The translations under genes were made by a program, and so were the position numbers. A stretch of 30,656 bases of DNA, from positions 1-30,656 of the forward strand of contig JBIKNF010000015.1 in assembly GCA_044358835.1 (NCBI GenBank). The letters run 5' to 3'. The DNA comes from JAJTHC01 sp044358835. Lineage in GTDB: Bacteria; Cyanobacteriota; Vampirovibrionia; Vampirovibrionales; JAJTHC01. The notes beneath the pieces are model-generated. The model had not been told where the DNA came from. It saw only the letters and a program-made list of their open reading frames with translations, and ran no database searches. How positions within the stretch are numbered: position 1 is the stretch's first letter; each line of letters begins with the position of its first letter. Below, piece after piece: positions 14,118 to 23,392 of the stretch.

Positions 14118-17100
14118 ATGACAACCCTGCAAAGCAAGAAAAAACTCGAGTTCTATAACAAAATCATGAATAAAAAAGAGCTGGGCAAGCTCATTTTAGG
14201 GGTCTATAACGAACATGGCGGAGCCAAAGCCGGTAACCTCGCCAACTTGCTTAAAAACCTAGGCTTTCGCTACGCAACTTTAGCCGGAGTCACCATTTCG
14301 ATTGAAGATTTAGATGTTCCTGCCGTCAAAAAAGAGCTGATGCAAAAAGCGGAAGATGAAATCAGTCAATCTCGTCAACGCTACTTGAGAGGCGAAATCA
14401 CCGAAGTTGAACGCTACACCAAAGTTATCGACACATGGGCGGAAACAAACGAAAGCTTGACCAAAGCCGTTGTGGACAACTTTGATAAATTGAACTCTAT
14501 TTATATGATGGCCTTTTCTGGAGCGCGTGGTAACCTGTCTCAAGTGCGTCAGTTGGTGGGGATGCGTGGATTGATGGCTGATTCTCAAGGCCAAATTATC
14601 GATGTCCCCATTAAAACAAATTTCCGTGAAGGATTAAGTGTAACAGAATACATTATTTCAAGTTACGGGGCGAGAAAAGGGTTGGTTGATACCGCCCTAA
14701 AAACCGCCGATTCGGGGTACCTGACACGTCGTTTAGTGGATGTCGCCCAAGATGTCATCATCACCGAAGAAGATTGTGGTACACAAAAAGGCGTATGGAT
14801 GCGTTCCATTAGCGATGGAAGTTCTGTGGTGGTGACGCTTGAAGATCGAATCGTTTCAAGAGCCTCAGCGGTGGATGTGGTGCATCCTCAAACAGGGGAA
14901 GTCTTGGTTCAAGCAGGGCAAGTCATGACCGAAGCCATCGCGCAAGCCATCAATGAAGCAGGGATTGAAGCCGTTTTGGTGCGTTCAGGCTTAACGTGTG
15001 AAACCAATTTTGGGATTTGTCAAAAATGCTACGGCTGGTCACTAACCACCAATAAGTTGGTGGATCAAGGGGAATCGATCGGGATTATGGCCGCACAATC
15101 GATCGGGGAACCCGGTACCCAGCTCACGATGCGTACCTTCCACACGGGAGGGGTATTTAGTGGGGGTGTTTCTCGCGAAGTCGTTAAAGCCAAAGCCAGT
15201 GGTAAAGTCAAAGTGGAAGTGCCTGTGCGTGATTTCCGGACCCGTCATGGAGATGTGGTGGATATTGCCACGCGCGACGGTCAATTGGTGATTGAAAATG
15301 CCAAAGGTAAAGAAGACGTGTATGCCGTGCCATTTGGAGCGACCCTATTTGTGCATAAAAAGGGTACTGCTGTAGAAGCGGGGCAGGCTATTTTTGAGTT
15401 TGATCCAAGCTCTGCGCGTGGCAACATGAACCGCTTGACTGAAAAAGCCACCAAAGACATCACCGCTGATTTAAGTGGCAAAGTACGTTATGAAGACTTT
15501 GACGCTGATGAAAAGCGCGATCGTCAAGGAAACATTTCACGCACCGCCAACCGTAGCGGTACGATTTGGGTCTTGGGTGGGGATGTTTACAACTTGCCTG
15601 CGGGTTCCGATCTCAAAGTGCAAGACGCCCAAAGCGTTTTTGCGGATGATGTATTGGCTGAAACCATGTTGCAAAGTGAATATGGGGGAGAAGTCCGCCT
15701 GCCAGAAGATTTAGTCACTGTTGAAGCCAATCTAAACAACGAACACGTAAAAGTGATTGAAAATGGCAAAGAATTAACTGTAGTCATTGCCTCGGTGAGT
15801 CCAGCCAATGCAAGTTTCGTGCAAACGAAAAAAGAAATGCTCTGGCAAGTGGCTAATGACTCGGATGAAGTTGAAGAAACCTACATTATTAAGGCGCCTC
15901 AAGGCACCACCGTTGAAAATGGTAGTATTATTGCTGAGTTGGTGGATGATAGTATTTCAGTCCCCACCAGTGGTGAAATCCGCTATGAAGGGGTGGAAGT
16001 TGATGAACAACAAATCGTCACCAAAGCGGGGAAAGTCCTCTTTATTCCTGAAGAAATTCATCAAGTGTCTAAAGACATTTCACTAAAAGCCCCTGGTTTA
16101 GATTCGGGCATGTTTGTTAAAGCGGGTACAGAACTCGTCAATGGGATTTATGCCCGTATTGATGGGGTGGTGAGCTTTGTGGAAGAAAATGATATTATTC
16201 ACGAAGTGATTGTACGCCCTGGTGAATTGTATCGTGTGGATGAAGTCAAAGACTTACAAGTCGATGACGGCACCATTATTGAAGCGGGTGATGAAGTAGC
16301 GCCAGGTATTGCGGCCACCGTTCGTAGCTTGGTGACGATTACGTATCAAATTGACGATGCGGAAGAGAGCTTTAATCCGGATACCGATGACACGTCTTCT
16401 TTGGAATATGCGGAAGTCTTGATTCGTCCTGTGTATGAATATGATGTTGCGCCTCGTGACGTGAACATTGAGTTCATGTCGACTGAAGAAGAGCATATTC
16501 GAGTCATTCCAGTCACTCAATTACAAGCCACCGATGGATCCAAACTCCGTTCGGTTGAAGGGACCTCTTTATTGCGGACCAGTTTGGTACTTCAAATGGG
16601 AGGCTATATGTCTCGCTTAAAAGGGGTAACTGAACTACAAGCCTTAACGCAAGACGAGCAAGAGTTGAAAGTCGTGGTGTTGGAACATATTACCATTCGT
16701 CACAACAACAGTTCTGAAACCGTGCGTGCCAATGCCACCAAAACCATGCTGTTGGTTGAACATGGCGAGATTATTGAAAAAAATGGTGCCGTGGTAAAGT
16801 CCCAAGTTTTAGCGACGACCAACGGAACCATTTTACTGCCTAAAGATGCAGATTCCCGTGAAGTGCGTCGCTTGTTGTTGGTGTCTCAAAAACACTTAAA
16901 GGAACAATCCTTAAACGGAGAAATCATTGTAAAACCAGGTGATTTCATTCGTGTTGGGCAAGCCTTAGACAATAAAGGCACCCTTTCCATCGATTCTGCC
17001 CAAGTAGAAGCCGTTGATGGCAAAACCCTCACGCTCCATATCGGGCGCCCCTACTTAATTAGTGCCGGCACGCAGTTACAAGCTGAAAACTACGGCTTGT

Positions 17101-18086
17101 CTCAACAAGGTGATTTGATTGCGACCTTAATCTTTGAACGCCAAAAAACGGGGGATATTGTTCAAGGTCTTCCAAAAGTTGAAGAACTTTTAGAAGGTCG
17201 TAAGCCCAAAGAAATTGCGGTGTTGGCCCCCTTTAATGCTAAAATTGAAATTACGTGGGACGAAGAAGTCCCGCATGTTTACCTCATTGATGATGAAGCC
17301 GGTCGTCTGGAAGTGGCCATCCCCTTAGGAGCCAATCTTCTGGTGGAAGACGGGCAACCCATTAAAGCAGGGGCACAAATCACCGATGGCTCCATCAATC
17401 CGCATGAACTTCTTGAAATTTCAGGCGTTGAAGCGGTTAGCCAATTCTTGGTCGAAGAAGTGCAACGGGTCTATCGTTCACAAGGAGTTGAAATTGCCGA
17501 CAAGCACTTGGAAATTATTGTGCGACAAATGACGCGTAAGGTGCGCATTGATGAAAGTGGGGATACCTTCTTATTAGGGGGTGAGCTGGTGGATATGAAA
17601 GTACTCAATGAAGCAAACCGTCAAGCCGAAGAAGCGGGACACCGTCCTGCGGCTTATTCGCCCGTCTTGTTGGGGATTACCAAAGCCAGCTTAAATACAG
17701 AAAGCTTTATTTCAGCCGCCTCTTTCCAAGAAACGACTCGCGTGTTGACCGAAGCGGCTGTGGAAGGACGGATCGATCTCTTGCGTGGCTTGAAGGAAAA
17801 CGTCATCATCGGACGCCTCATCCCTGCCGGAACAGGCTTCCCAAGCTTTAAGGATCAGCGTCGTGAACTCGAGCAAGACGATTCCGCCAGCATGAAGTCT
17901 AATGCGCGTAAACCTTCCGCGATTTTGGAAGAAATCGAAAGTATGTTTGGCTCGCCCGATGTGGAAAGCTTCAGCGATTTCTTGCTGGATGATAGCTTTG
18001 CTTCTTCAATGGGCATGGGCATTGAAAATGATGAAGAGTTTGATGATTTGGCCACCAACATGGCTGATGACGATCTCATTGGCTAA
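14118..18086 (+). CDS. rpoC2: RNA polymerase subunit beta-prime (C-terminal part)
   Basis: A 1322-residue protein, the length of cyanobacterial RpoC2. ATG 14118 has AAAGAGG upstream. The structural zinc site is C220, C294, C301 and C304. The trigger-helix half MAAQSIGEPGTQLTMRTFHT starts at residue 324. The other half (GDIVQGLPKVEELLEGRKPK) comes only near residue 1010, so about 660 residues are inserted. This matches the giant SI3 domain of cyanobacteria, built of repeated sandwich-barrel hybrid motifs; the insert is full of short GxxVxxGxxI-type beta repeats. The C-terminus is acidic (DDSFASSMGMGIENDEEFDD). A strong terminator follows. Confidence 0.97.
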   Translation: MTTLQSKKKLEFYNKIMNKKELGKLILGVYNEHGGAKAGNLANLLKNLGFRYATLAGVTISIEDLDVPAVKKELMQKAEDEISQSRQRYLRGEITEVERYTKVIDTWAETNESLTKAVVDNFDKLNSIYMMAFSGARGNLSQVRQLVGMRGLMADSQGQIIDVPIKTNFREGLSVTEYIISSYGARKGLVDTALKTADSGYLTRRLVDVAQDVIITEEDCGTQKGVWMRSISDGSSVVVTLEDRIVSRASAVDVVHPQTGEVLVQAGQVMTEAIAQAINEAGIEAVLVRSGLTCETNFGICQKCYGWSLTTNKLVDQGESIGIMAAQSIGEPGTQLTMRTFHTGGVFSGGVSREVVKAKASGKVKVEVPVRDFRTRHGDVVDIATRDGQLVIENAKGKEDVYAVPFGATLFVHKKGTAVEAGQAIFEFDPSSARGNMNRLTEKATKDITADLSGKVRYEDFDADEKRDRQGNISRTANRSGTIWVLGGDVYNLPAGSDLKVQDAQSVFADDVLAETMLQSEYGGEVRLPEDLVTVEANLNNEHVKVIENGKELTVVIASVSPANASFVQTKKEMLWQVANDSDEVEETYIIKAPQGTTVENGSIIAELVDDSISVPTSGEIRYEGVEVDEQQIVTKAGKVLFIPEEIHQVSKDISLKAPGLDSGMFVKAGTELVNGIYARIDGVVSFVEENDIIHEVIVRPGELYRVDEVKDLQVDDGTIIEAGDEVAPGIAATVRSLVTITYQIDDAEESFNPDTDDTSSLEYAEVLIRPVYEYDVAPRDVNIEFMSTEEEHIRVIPVTQLQATDGSKLRSVEGTSLLRTSLVLQMGGYMSRLKGVTELQALTQDEQELKVVVLEHITIRHNNSSETVRANATKTMLLVEHGEIIEKNGAVVKSQVLATTNGTILLPKDADSREVRRLLLVSQKHLKEQSLNGEIIVKPGDFIRVGQALDNKGTLSIDSAQVEAVDGKTLTLHIGRPYLISAGTQLQAENYGLSQQGDLIATLIFERQKTGDIVQGLPKVEELLEGRKPKEIAVLAPFNAKIEITWDEEVPHVYLIDDEAGRLEVAIPLGANLLVEDGQPIKAGAQITDGSINPHELLEISGVEAVSQFLVEEVQRVYRSQGVEIADKHLEIIVRQMTRKVRIDESGDTFLLGGELVDMKVLNEANRQAEEAGHRPAAYSPVLLGITKASLNTESFISAASFQETTRVLTEAAVEGRIDLLRGLKENVIIGRLIPAGTGFPSFKDQRRELEQDDSASMKSNARKPSAILEEIESMFGSPDVESFSDFLLDDSFASSMGMGIENDEEFDDLATNMADDDLIG

Positions 18087-18101
18087 TTATGCGTCGTGAC
18101 C

Positions 18102-18136
18102 AAGGGGTTCACCCAAAAAAGGGTGAATCCCTTTTT
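18102..18136 (+). terminator. Rho-independent terminator after rpoC2
   Basis: GGGGTTCACCC (18104-18114) and GGGTGAATCCC (18121-18131) form an 11-bp stem with one G-T pair and an A6 loop, followed by TTTTTT. A textbook intrinsic terminator, ending 18 bases before the waaA start. Confidence 0.85.
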
Positions 18137-18154
18137 TAGAAGGGAATACGTGTT

Positions 18155-19501
18155 GTGCTTTCCAAAAGCAAAGAAGCCTTTCGTCGTGTACTGCTTTATC
18201 AGATCTTGCTTTTGATGGCTGTGTTAGTCACCCTGCCATTTTGGGTGTTGGCGTTGGTGTTTGTGCCTAAATTACGAGCGGGCTTTTGGCAAAAGTGTGG
18301 TTTTATTTCCCCCGCCTTAGAAGAAAAGCTTAATGGACTCAATCGAAACCAGCCGGTGTTATGGATCCATGCCGTTTCCGTCGGTGAACTACTCGCCGTC
18401 AAGCCGTTAATACACCTGCTTTTAGAACAAAACATGACGGTCGTCATTAGTACCACCACCAAAACAGGGCAAGCGCTGGCTCAAGCGGACTTAGGCACCC
18501 AGTGCGTGGTACTGTATTTCCCCTTTGATGTTTTTTTTGCTGTTAATCCACTGGTTAAAGCCATTCGGCCTGATTTGGTGATGATTATGGAAACCGAATT
18601 ATGGCCGTATTTTATTTGGCATGTGGGGCATCGTAGTGCCACCGCCTTATATTTAATCAACGGCCGGTTGTCGGACAACTCCTTCCTCGGCTATCAACGC
18701 ATCAAACGGTTTTTACGGCCTATTTTAAGCTTGTTGGATCACGCCTACATGCAAACCAAATTAGACGCGCAGCGTTTTAAGTCGTTGCTTTTACCCCATG
18801 CGCTGAATAAGGTGTCTGTTTTAGGGAACTTGAAATTTGATTTACCCCCTTGGCATGAACGGCAGGATAAAATCCAGCATCTCAAAACGCTCTTTAACTT
18901 CCCGAAAGACAGCATCGTCATTACAGTGGCTTCTACACATGAAGGGGAAGAAGCCCTGTTGTTGAATGTGTTGTATGAACTGTCTCGAGACTTCCCTGAA
19001 CTGCGGGTGGTTTTGGTGCCTCGTCACCCAGATCGAATCCCCCAAGTGAGTCGTTTGTTACGGGAAGAGACCTTTCGCTTTCGCTTGCGGTCTTCTTTAA
19101 GTGAAACGTCCTTCAATACGGAAAAAACGGTATTGGTTGACAGCATCGGGGAATTGAAAGACATTCTCGCGTTTTCGGACATGGCGATTGTCGCGGGGAG
19201 TTTTTTGCCTCACTTGGGGGGGCATAACATTTTAGAGCCTATTATGGTGGGAACACCCGTGTTATACGGCCCGTACATGGGAAACTTTAAGGAAATCGTG
19301 TACACGGTTGAACAACATGAAGCCGGTATTCAAGTGCCCGATGTGCGGGCTTTAAAGCATGCCTTGGTTGAATTGATGACCAATACGAGTGAGCGTGAGC
19401 GTTTGGTCAAAGCAGGGTATGTGATGCTCGCGGCTCATCAAGGGCAGACGCACAGCTTGGTGGAAGCCGTTTTAAAGCAACTGCACTGGCATTCGATCTA
19501 A
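18155..19501 (+). CDS. waaA: 3-deoxy-D-manno-octulosonic acid (Kdo) transferase
   Basis: A 448-residue protein that transfers Kdo from CMP-Kdo to lipid A precursor at the inner membrane (GT30 family; also called kdtA). The N-terminal membrane anchor spans about residues 12-37. WIHAVSVGE (70-78) holds the expected catalytic Glu78, followed by METELWP (145-151) and NGRLSDNSFLGYQR (169-182). Later come GNLKFD, THEGEE, PRHPDR and AGSFLPHLGGHNILEP, the sugar-nucleotide site. The start is GTG 18155 with AAGGGA about 10 bases upstream. It closely follows the rpoC2 terminator and is convergent with the MFS gene (7-base gap). It implies a Kdo-lipid A outer membrane. Confidence 0.93.
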   Translation: MLSKSKEAFRRVLLYQILLLMAVLVTLPFWVLALVFVPKLRAGFWQKCGFISPALEEKLNGLNRNQPVLWIHAVSVGELLAVKPLIHLLLEQNMTVVISTTTKTGQALAQADLGTQCVVLYFPFDVFFAVNPLVKAIRPDLVMIMETELWPYFIWHVGHRSATALYLINGRLSDNSFLGYQRIKRFLRPILSLLDHAYMQTKLDAQRFKSLLLPHALNKVSVLGNLKFDLPPWHERQDKIQHLKTLFNFPKDSIVITVASTHEGEEALLLNVLYELSRDFPELRVVLVPRHPDRIPQVSRLLREETFRFRLRSSLSETSFNTEKTVLVDSIGELKDILAFSDMAIVAGSFLPHLGGHNILEPIMVGTPVLYGPYMGNFKEIVYTVEQHEAGIQVPDVRALKHALVELMTNTSERERLVKAGYVMLAAHQGQTHSLVEAVLKQLHWHSI

Positions 19502-19508
19502 AAACCCC

Positions 19509-20933
19509 TTAAAAGGCTCGCATTTTTTTGAAGAGGATGAGATAAAATCCGTAGCCTCCCCACAGCGCAAAAGGCAACGCCAAGCAGAGCATCATGGCTT
19601 GCACGCCCATGAAATGCGAACTCAAGCCTGCAATTAACGCAGGCAAGGTCGAACTGGTCGACAGCATCGTAAACTGTACCCCCAACACCTTCCCCCGAAT
19701 CGCTTCAGGAATACAGTCATGCAAAAACGCTTGTAAAGGAATGGCTACGGTGGCGGCTCCCACACCCATAACAATACTCGCGAAGTACGTCCACGCCATA
19801 CGATCCGTCAAAGCCAGTGGCGCCAGGCCATTGGGCATCGTGAAGGTGGCAAAAGACGAGGCTAAATCCGTAAAACATTGAGGCACAAAGGCCATACCCA
19901 CTAAGCCGAACGTGAGTAGAAGCATCCCACTATAAACGGTGAGAGGGGCAGGGACTCGTTTTAAGGCGGTAGTCACCAGCATCGCACCGAGTGCCATACC
20001 CAAACCAGAACTCGCCACAATATACGCAAACTTCCGTGACGCCACAGAAGCGTCCACATACAAAAAGTTTTTCGAAAACGTGATGGACAAAATACACATG
20101 GCTACAACGGCTGAAAACAATAAAGCCAATTTTGCCATGGCATGCCATACGGCGGAATGTTCACGAATATAGGAAAAGCCTTCGCGTAGTTCCGCACTAA
20201 AGCGTTGCATACTTTCTGAAAAGGTACGAGGCTTAGTCGATTCAACGCGCTCGATCAGCGCCTTGTGTGGATCCAGACGCAAGCCCACCAAGCAGGCGGC
20301 AGCTCCCATAAACAGTAAGCTTAAGGCCCAATGCACTTGTTCAAGGCCGAACCATTCAATCAAAGGGTCTCCAAGGGCAAAGCCCACAATCACGCTGGCC
20401 ATCATGGTGGTGGTAAACAAAGAATTGGCCGAAAGTAATTGTGATTTAGGCACAATGGTGGGAATCGTAGCGGATTCAGCCGGCACGAAAAACTGTGTGA
20501 TGGAAGACAACAAGAACGCCAACACATACAAATACGCCAAGCCTGCTTCCGCCATTTGAGGCAAGGCAAACACCAAAAGCCCTCGCATCACGTTGATGAC
20601 CACAAGCGTCAGGCGTCTAGGCCAGCGATCCACAAACACGCCTGCCACCGCTGTTAGTAAAATCGCAGGAATGGTAAAAGCGACATACAAGTAACTGGTA
20701 AAGCGTTCATCGCCCCCATAAAGATGGGTGATATACGCCACAAACACCACAAAAATAATGCGATCCGCCAGTTGAGACAACACTTGAGACCACCACAGGC
20801 TCATAAACGACGCATTCTTCAAAATAGAACCTTCTTGGCTCAGAGATATTTCTTCAACAGGGGGGCGGGGGGCTTCAAGTAAAGGCATACCAGCGTTTCT
20901 TTCTCGCTTACAAGGACTCGTTTCACTTATCAT
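19509..20933 (-). CDS. MFS transporter (MFS_3/EntS-like)
   Basis: A 474-residue membrane protein with roughly 11-12 hydrophobic segments from about residue 48 on. GVFVDRWPRRLTLV (98-111) is the loop 2-3 signature of the major facilitator superfamily. The overall pattern resembles the EntS-like multidrug/siderophore exporter branch (MFS_3). The substrate is unknown. The start ATG (20933) directly abuts the TAG of the upstream glycosyltransferase gene, suggesting translational coupling. No clear ribosome-binding site precedes it, and a second Met at residue 16 is an alternative start. The first ~40 residues are polar and cytoplasmic. Confidence 0.8.
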   Translation of the reverse strand: MISETSPCKRERNAGMPLLEAPRPPVEEISLSQEGSILKNASFMSLWWSQVLSQLADRIIFVVFVAYITHLYGGDERFTSYLYVAFTIPAILLTAVAGVFVDRWPRRLTLVVINVMRGLLVFALPQMAEAGLAYLYVLAFLLSSITQFFVPAESATIPTIVPKSQLLSANSLFTTTMMASVIVGFALGDPLIEWFGLEQVHWALSLLFMGAAACLVGLRLDPHKALIERVESTKPRTFSESMQRFSAELREGFSYIREHSAVWHAMAKLALLFSAVVAMCILSITFSKNFLYVDASVASRKFAYIVASSGLGMALGAMLVTTALKRVPAPLTVYSGMLLLTFGLVGMAFVPQCFTDLASSFATFTMPNGLAPLALTDRMAWTYFASIVMGVGAATVAIPLQAFLHDCIPEAIRGKVLGVQFTMLSTSSTLPALIAGLSSHFMGVQAMMLCLALPFALWGGYGFYLILFKKMRAF

Positions 20934-22061
20934 CTAATGAAAGAGATATTGACGCAAGGCAAGCGCCAAACGATCGGCAGATGCGTCCCATGAAAACTGT
21001 TGCACCTGCTTTAAGCCTTTTTGAATCAATTCCATACGCAAGGGGGCATTTTCTTCTAATTGTAAAATAGCCTGCTGAACTTGTTCCAAATCGTCAGGAT
21101 CCACATAGAGCACGGCTTGGCCGCACACTTCAGGAATCGCTGTTAGTGCTGTAGTAATCACAGGGCATCCTTGGGTCATGGCTTCAAGGGGGGGAAGACC
21201 AAAGCCTTCTGAACGAGACAAGTACAACAGCCCTCGACTTTCGTGCATCAGCGTGGCGAGCGCTTCATCACTGACGTACCCCAGTTCTTTGACAATGCCT
21301 AAATCCGTGGCTTCTTTCACGAGTGCTTCAAAGTCTTTACTAAAGTACTTGATCCTACCGGTGAGCCACAGTTGACTGCTTAAGGCGTTGCGCTTATGCA
21401 AGGCCAACATCGCTTCAATGGCCGTGTCTATTCCTTTTCGGGCTTCGTAACGCCCTGTGTATAAAAAATACGGCTGTGTTTCTGAAAGGGCTAAAGGCAC
21501 ACGACCCTGATTTTTGGGCAAGGTGGACGCATTAGGGACCACTACAATTTCAGTACGGCAAGTAAAATGTCGTAAAATCTGTGCTTTCGCATATTCAGAC
21601 ACCGTCATGACAAAGGCACAGGCGTCTATGTCTGCTTGGGTACTTTTTAAGTAGCGTTCACGACGCCCCCCTTCCAAGTAACCGTCTACTTCCAAGGGCA
21701 ACACATCATGCAAGGTCATAAAGACTTTGCGAGGAAATGGAAAGTTTGACACCCCCATAGGAATGCGTCCGTTATTGGGGAAATGTAGGGCGTCTACGTG
21801 AGGCATCCATGACAGAGGAGGCAACACCAGCGAACGCCATGGGCCACGAATAGGAAAATCCCCTAAAGGTAAATCGTGCATGCCTTTAGGCAAGGTATTT
21901 TTTAGGGCTTGATTTCGCCGAATCGCAACGACGTTGAACTCATCGCCGTATTTTCTACAAAACGCTTCATACAAAAACCAAGTGGCTTTGGCAATACCGC
22001 CAAAGGGGCGAATAAAGCATTCTGCATCGAGATAAATGTGAGGACGACTCGACATAGGCAT
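20934..22061 (-). CDS. GT4-type glycosyltransferase
   Basis: A 375-residue GT-B-fold enzyme. The N-terminal domain begins HIYLDAECFIRPFGGIAKAT, with a glycine-rich acceptor-side loop. TLHDVLPLE (116-124) and VSEYAKAQI (154-162) are typical of GT4 mannosyl-type transferases. The donor-site signature SRSEGFGLPPLEAMTQGCPV (282-301) contains the E285-x7-E293 pair. It likely adds a hexose to a lipopolysaccharide or exopolysaccharide chain; donor and acceptor cannot be told. ATG at 22061 is followed by another in-frame ATG two codons on, and neither has a strong ribosome-binding site. It is divergent from secD and probably co-transcribed with the MFS gene. Confidence 0.88.
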   Translation of the reverse strand: MPMSSRPHIYLDAECFIRPFGGIAKATWFLYEAFCRKYGDEFNVVAIRRNQALKNTLPKGMHDLPLGDFPIRGPWRSLVLPPLSWMPHVDALHFPNNGRIPMGVSNFPFPRKVFMTLHDVLPLEVDGYLEGGRRERYLKSTQADIDACAFVMTVSEYAKAQILRHFTCRTEIVVVPNASTLPKNQGRVPLALSETQPYFLYTGRYEARKGIDTAIEAMLALHKRNALSSQLWLTGRIKYFSKDFEALVKEATDLGIVKELGYVSDEALATLMHESRGLLYLSRSEGFGLPPLEAMTQGCPVITTALTAIPEVCGQAVLYVDPDDLEQVQQAILQLEENAPLRMELIQKGLKQVQQFSWDASADRLALALRQYLFH

Positions 22062-22118
22062 TTCTTTCTAACTCAATCATGTCATTTAAATATAGCACAA
22101 AAACAGGGGGTTTTCGTG

Positions 22119-22124
22119 TATAAT
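22119..22124 (+). promoter_or_regulatory. -10 element of secDF
   Basis: Perfect TATAAT, 39 bases before the secD start, in the 101-base divergent spacer with the glycosyltransferase gene. The -35 region is poor. On the minus strand TATATT-like A/T-rich sequence near 22086-22095 could serve the opposite gene. Confidence 0.45.
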
Positions 22125-22162
22125 AGAAGCTACCCCTTCCTTAAAATCAAAGAGAATCCTCT

Positions 22163-23386
22163 ATGTCGTCTTCTAAAACCCCTCAACTCAAATTTTTCGT
22201 CTTGCTCATTTTAATGGCGGGCGCAGGCTTTTATGCGGCCAAACACCCCCCAAGCCTAGGGCTTGACTTAAAAGGAGGAACACGCCTCACCCTTCAGGCC
22301 CTTGCGAATGAACAGGTCAAGCGCCTGACGCCCCAAGTGATGGACAGCCTGCAGTTGGTGATTGAACAGCGGGTCAATAAGTTTGGTGTTTCTGAAGCGA
22401 TTGTGCAGAAATCGGGGGAGTCTCGTTTGTTAGTGGAAATACCAGGGATTAAAGATCCTGAAGAAGCGAAAAAGCAACTCGGCAAAGTGGGCTTGCTGGA
22501 GTTTAAGCGCAAGAAAAACGGCGTTTGGGCCAGTACCGATGTGACAGGGCGTGATTTAAAGCAAGCCCGTTTAGATCAAGACCCCCTAGGGGGTTGGATG
22601 ATTGGCTTTGAACTCACGGATGCTGGAGCGAAAAAGTTTGCGACACTCACCGCTGATATGGCCACACAAAAAGAACCTCTTGCCGTTTTTTTTGATGGGA
22701 CTTTGGTCTCGTCTCCTGCCGTGCAGGACGCCATTTTAAGTGGGTCGGGTCAAATTACAGGAAATTTCACCAAAGACGAAGCCAAAACCATTGTCGACAC
22801 GCTCAATGCAGGGGCGTTGCCGGTGAATGTGGAAGTCGTGGAAGAAAGCACGGTGGGTGCGTTGTTGGGCGAAAACTCCTTGTCTCAAAGTTTGAATGCC
22901 GGTATCGCTGGCTTGTTGGCCGTACTGGTTTTTATGATTGGCTATTACCGTAAGCTCGGCTTAGTCGCCAACTTGGGATTGGTGATTTACACCTTATTCA
23001 GTTACGTGGCGTTGATGCTCGTTGGCGTCACCTTCACGCTTGCAGGGATTGCGGGCTTTATTCTGTCCATCGGCATGGCAGTGGATGCGAACATCCTGAT
23101 CTTTGAGCGCACCAAAGAAGAACTGGCGCAAGGCAAGGCGTTTAAAAAGGCGCTTTCTTTAGGGTTTGACCGAGCATTGCCGTCTATTTTAGACTCTAAT
23201 TTTACCACGCTCATTACCTGTGCCGTGCTGTGGAGCTTGGGGACAGGATCCGTCAAAGGCTTTGCGGTGACTTTGGCCTTAGGCGTTGCCATGAGTATGT
23301 TTACGGCCTTAACCGTGACTCGCACGATTTTAGAATTGGCGTTAGGGGCGGAAACCCGTTCACGCATGACATTTTCAAAAGGATAA
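22163..23386 (+). CDS. secD: Protein translocase subunit SecD
   Basis: A 407-residue inner-membrane protein that, with SecF, uses proton motive force to pull exported proteins through SecYEG. One N-terminal membrane helix (about 9-26) is followed by LGLDLKGGTRLTL (32-44) and a periplasmic domain. GSGQITGNFT precedes ALPVNVEVVEESTVGALLG. Five C-terminal helices include GIAGFILSIGMAVDANILIF, then ERTKEEL, the conserved core with the proton-pathway Asp. The protein is shorter than E. coli SecD (615) because it lacks the extra N-terminal periplasmic subdomain, as in many non-proteobacterial SecDs. secF follows with a 6-base gap. Confidence 0.96.
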   Translation: MSSSKTPQLKFFVLLILMAGAGFYAAKHPPSLGLDLKGGTRLTLQALANEQVKRLTPQVMDSLQLVIEQRVNKFGVSEAIVQKSGESRLLVEIPGIKDPEEAKKQLGKVGLLEFKRKKNGVWASTDVTGRDLKQARLDQDPLGGWMIGFELTDAGAKKFATLTADMATQKEPLAVFFDGTLVSSPAVQDAILSGSGQITGNFTKDEAKTIVDTLNAGALPVNVEVVEESTVGALLGENSLSQSLNAGIAGLLAVLVFMIGYYRKLGLVANLGLVIYTLFSYVALMLVGVTFTLAGIAGFILSIGMAVDANILIFERTKEELAQGKAFKKALSLGFDRALPSILDSNFTTLITCAVLWSLGTGSVKGFAVTLALGVAMSMFTALTVTRTILELALGAETRSRMTFSKG

Positions 23387-23392
23387 TTACGC

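Noticed and set aside
12309..14118. rpoC1/rpoC2 as a frameshifted single rpoC
   Set aside because: Clean stop, intergenic hairpin, new ribosome-binding site and the known cyanobacterial split point argue for two genes.
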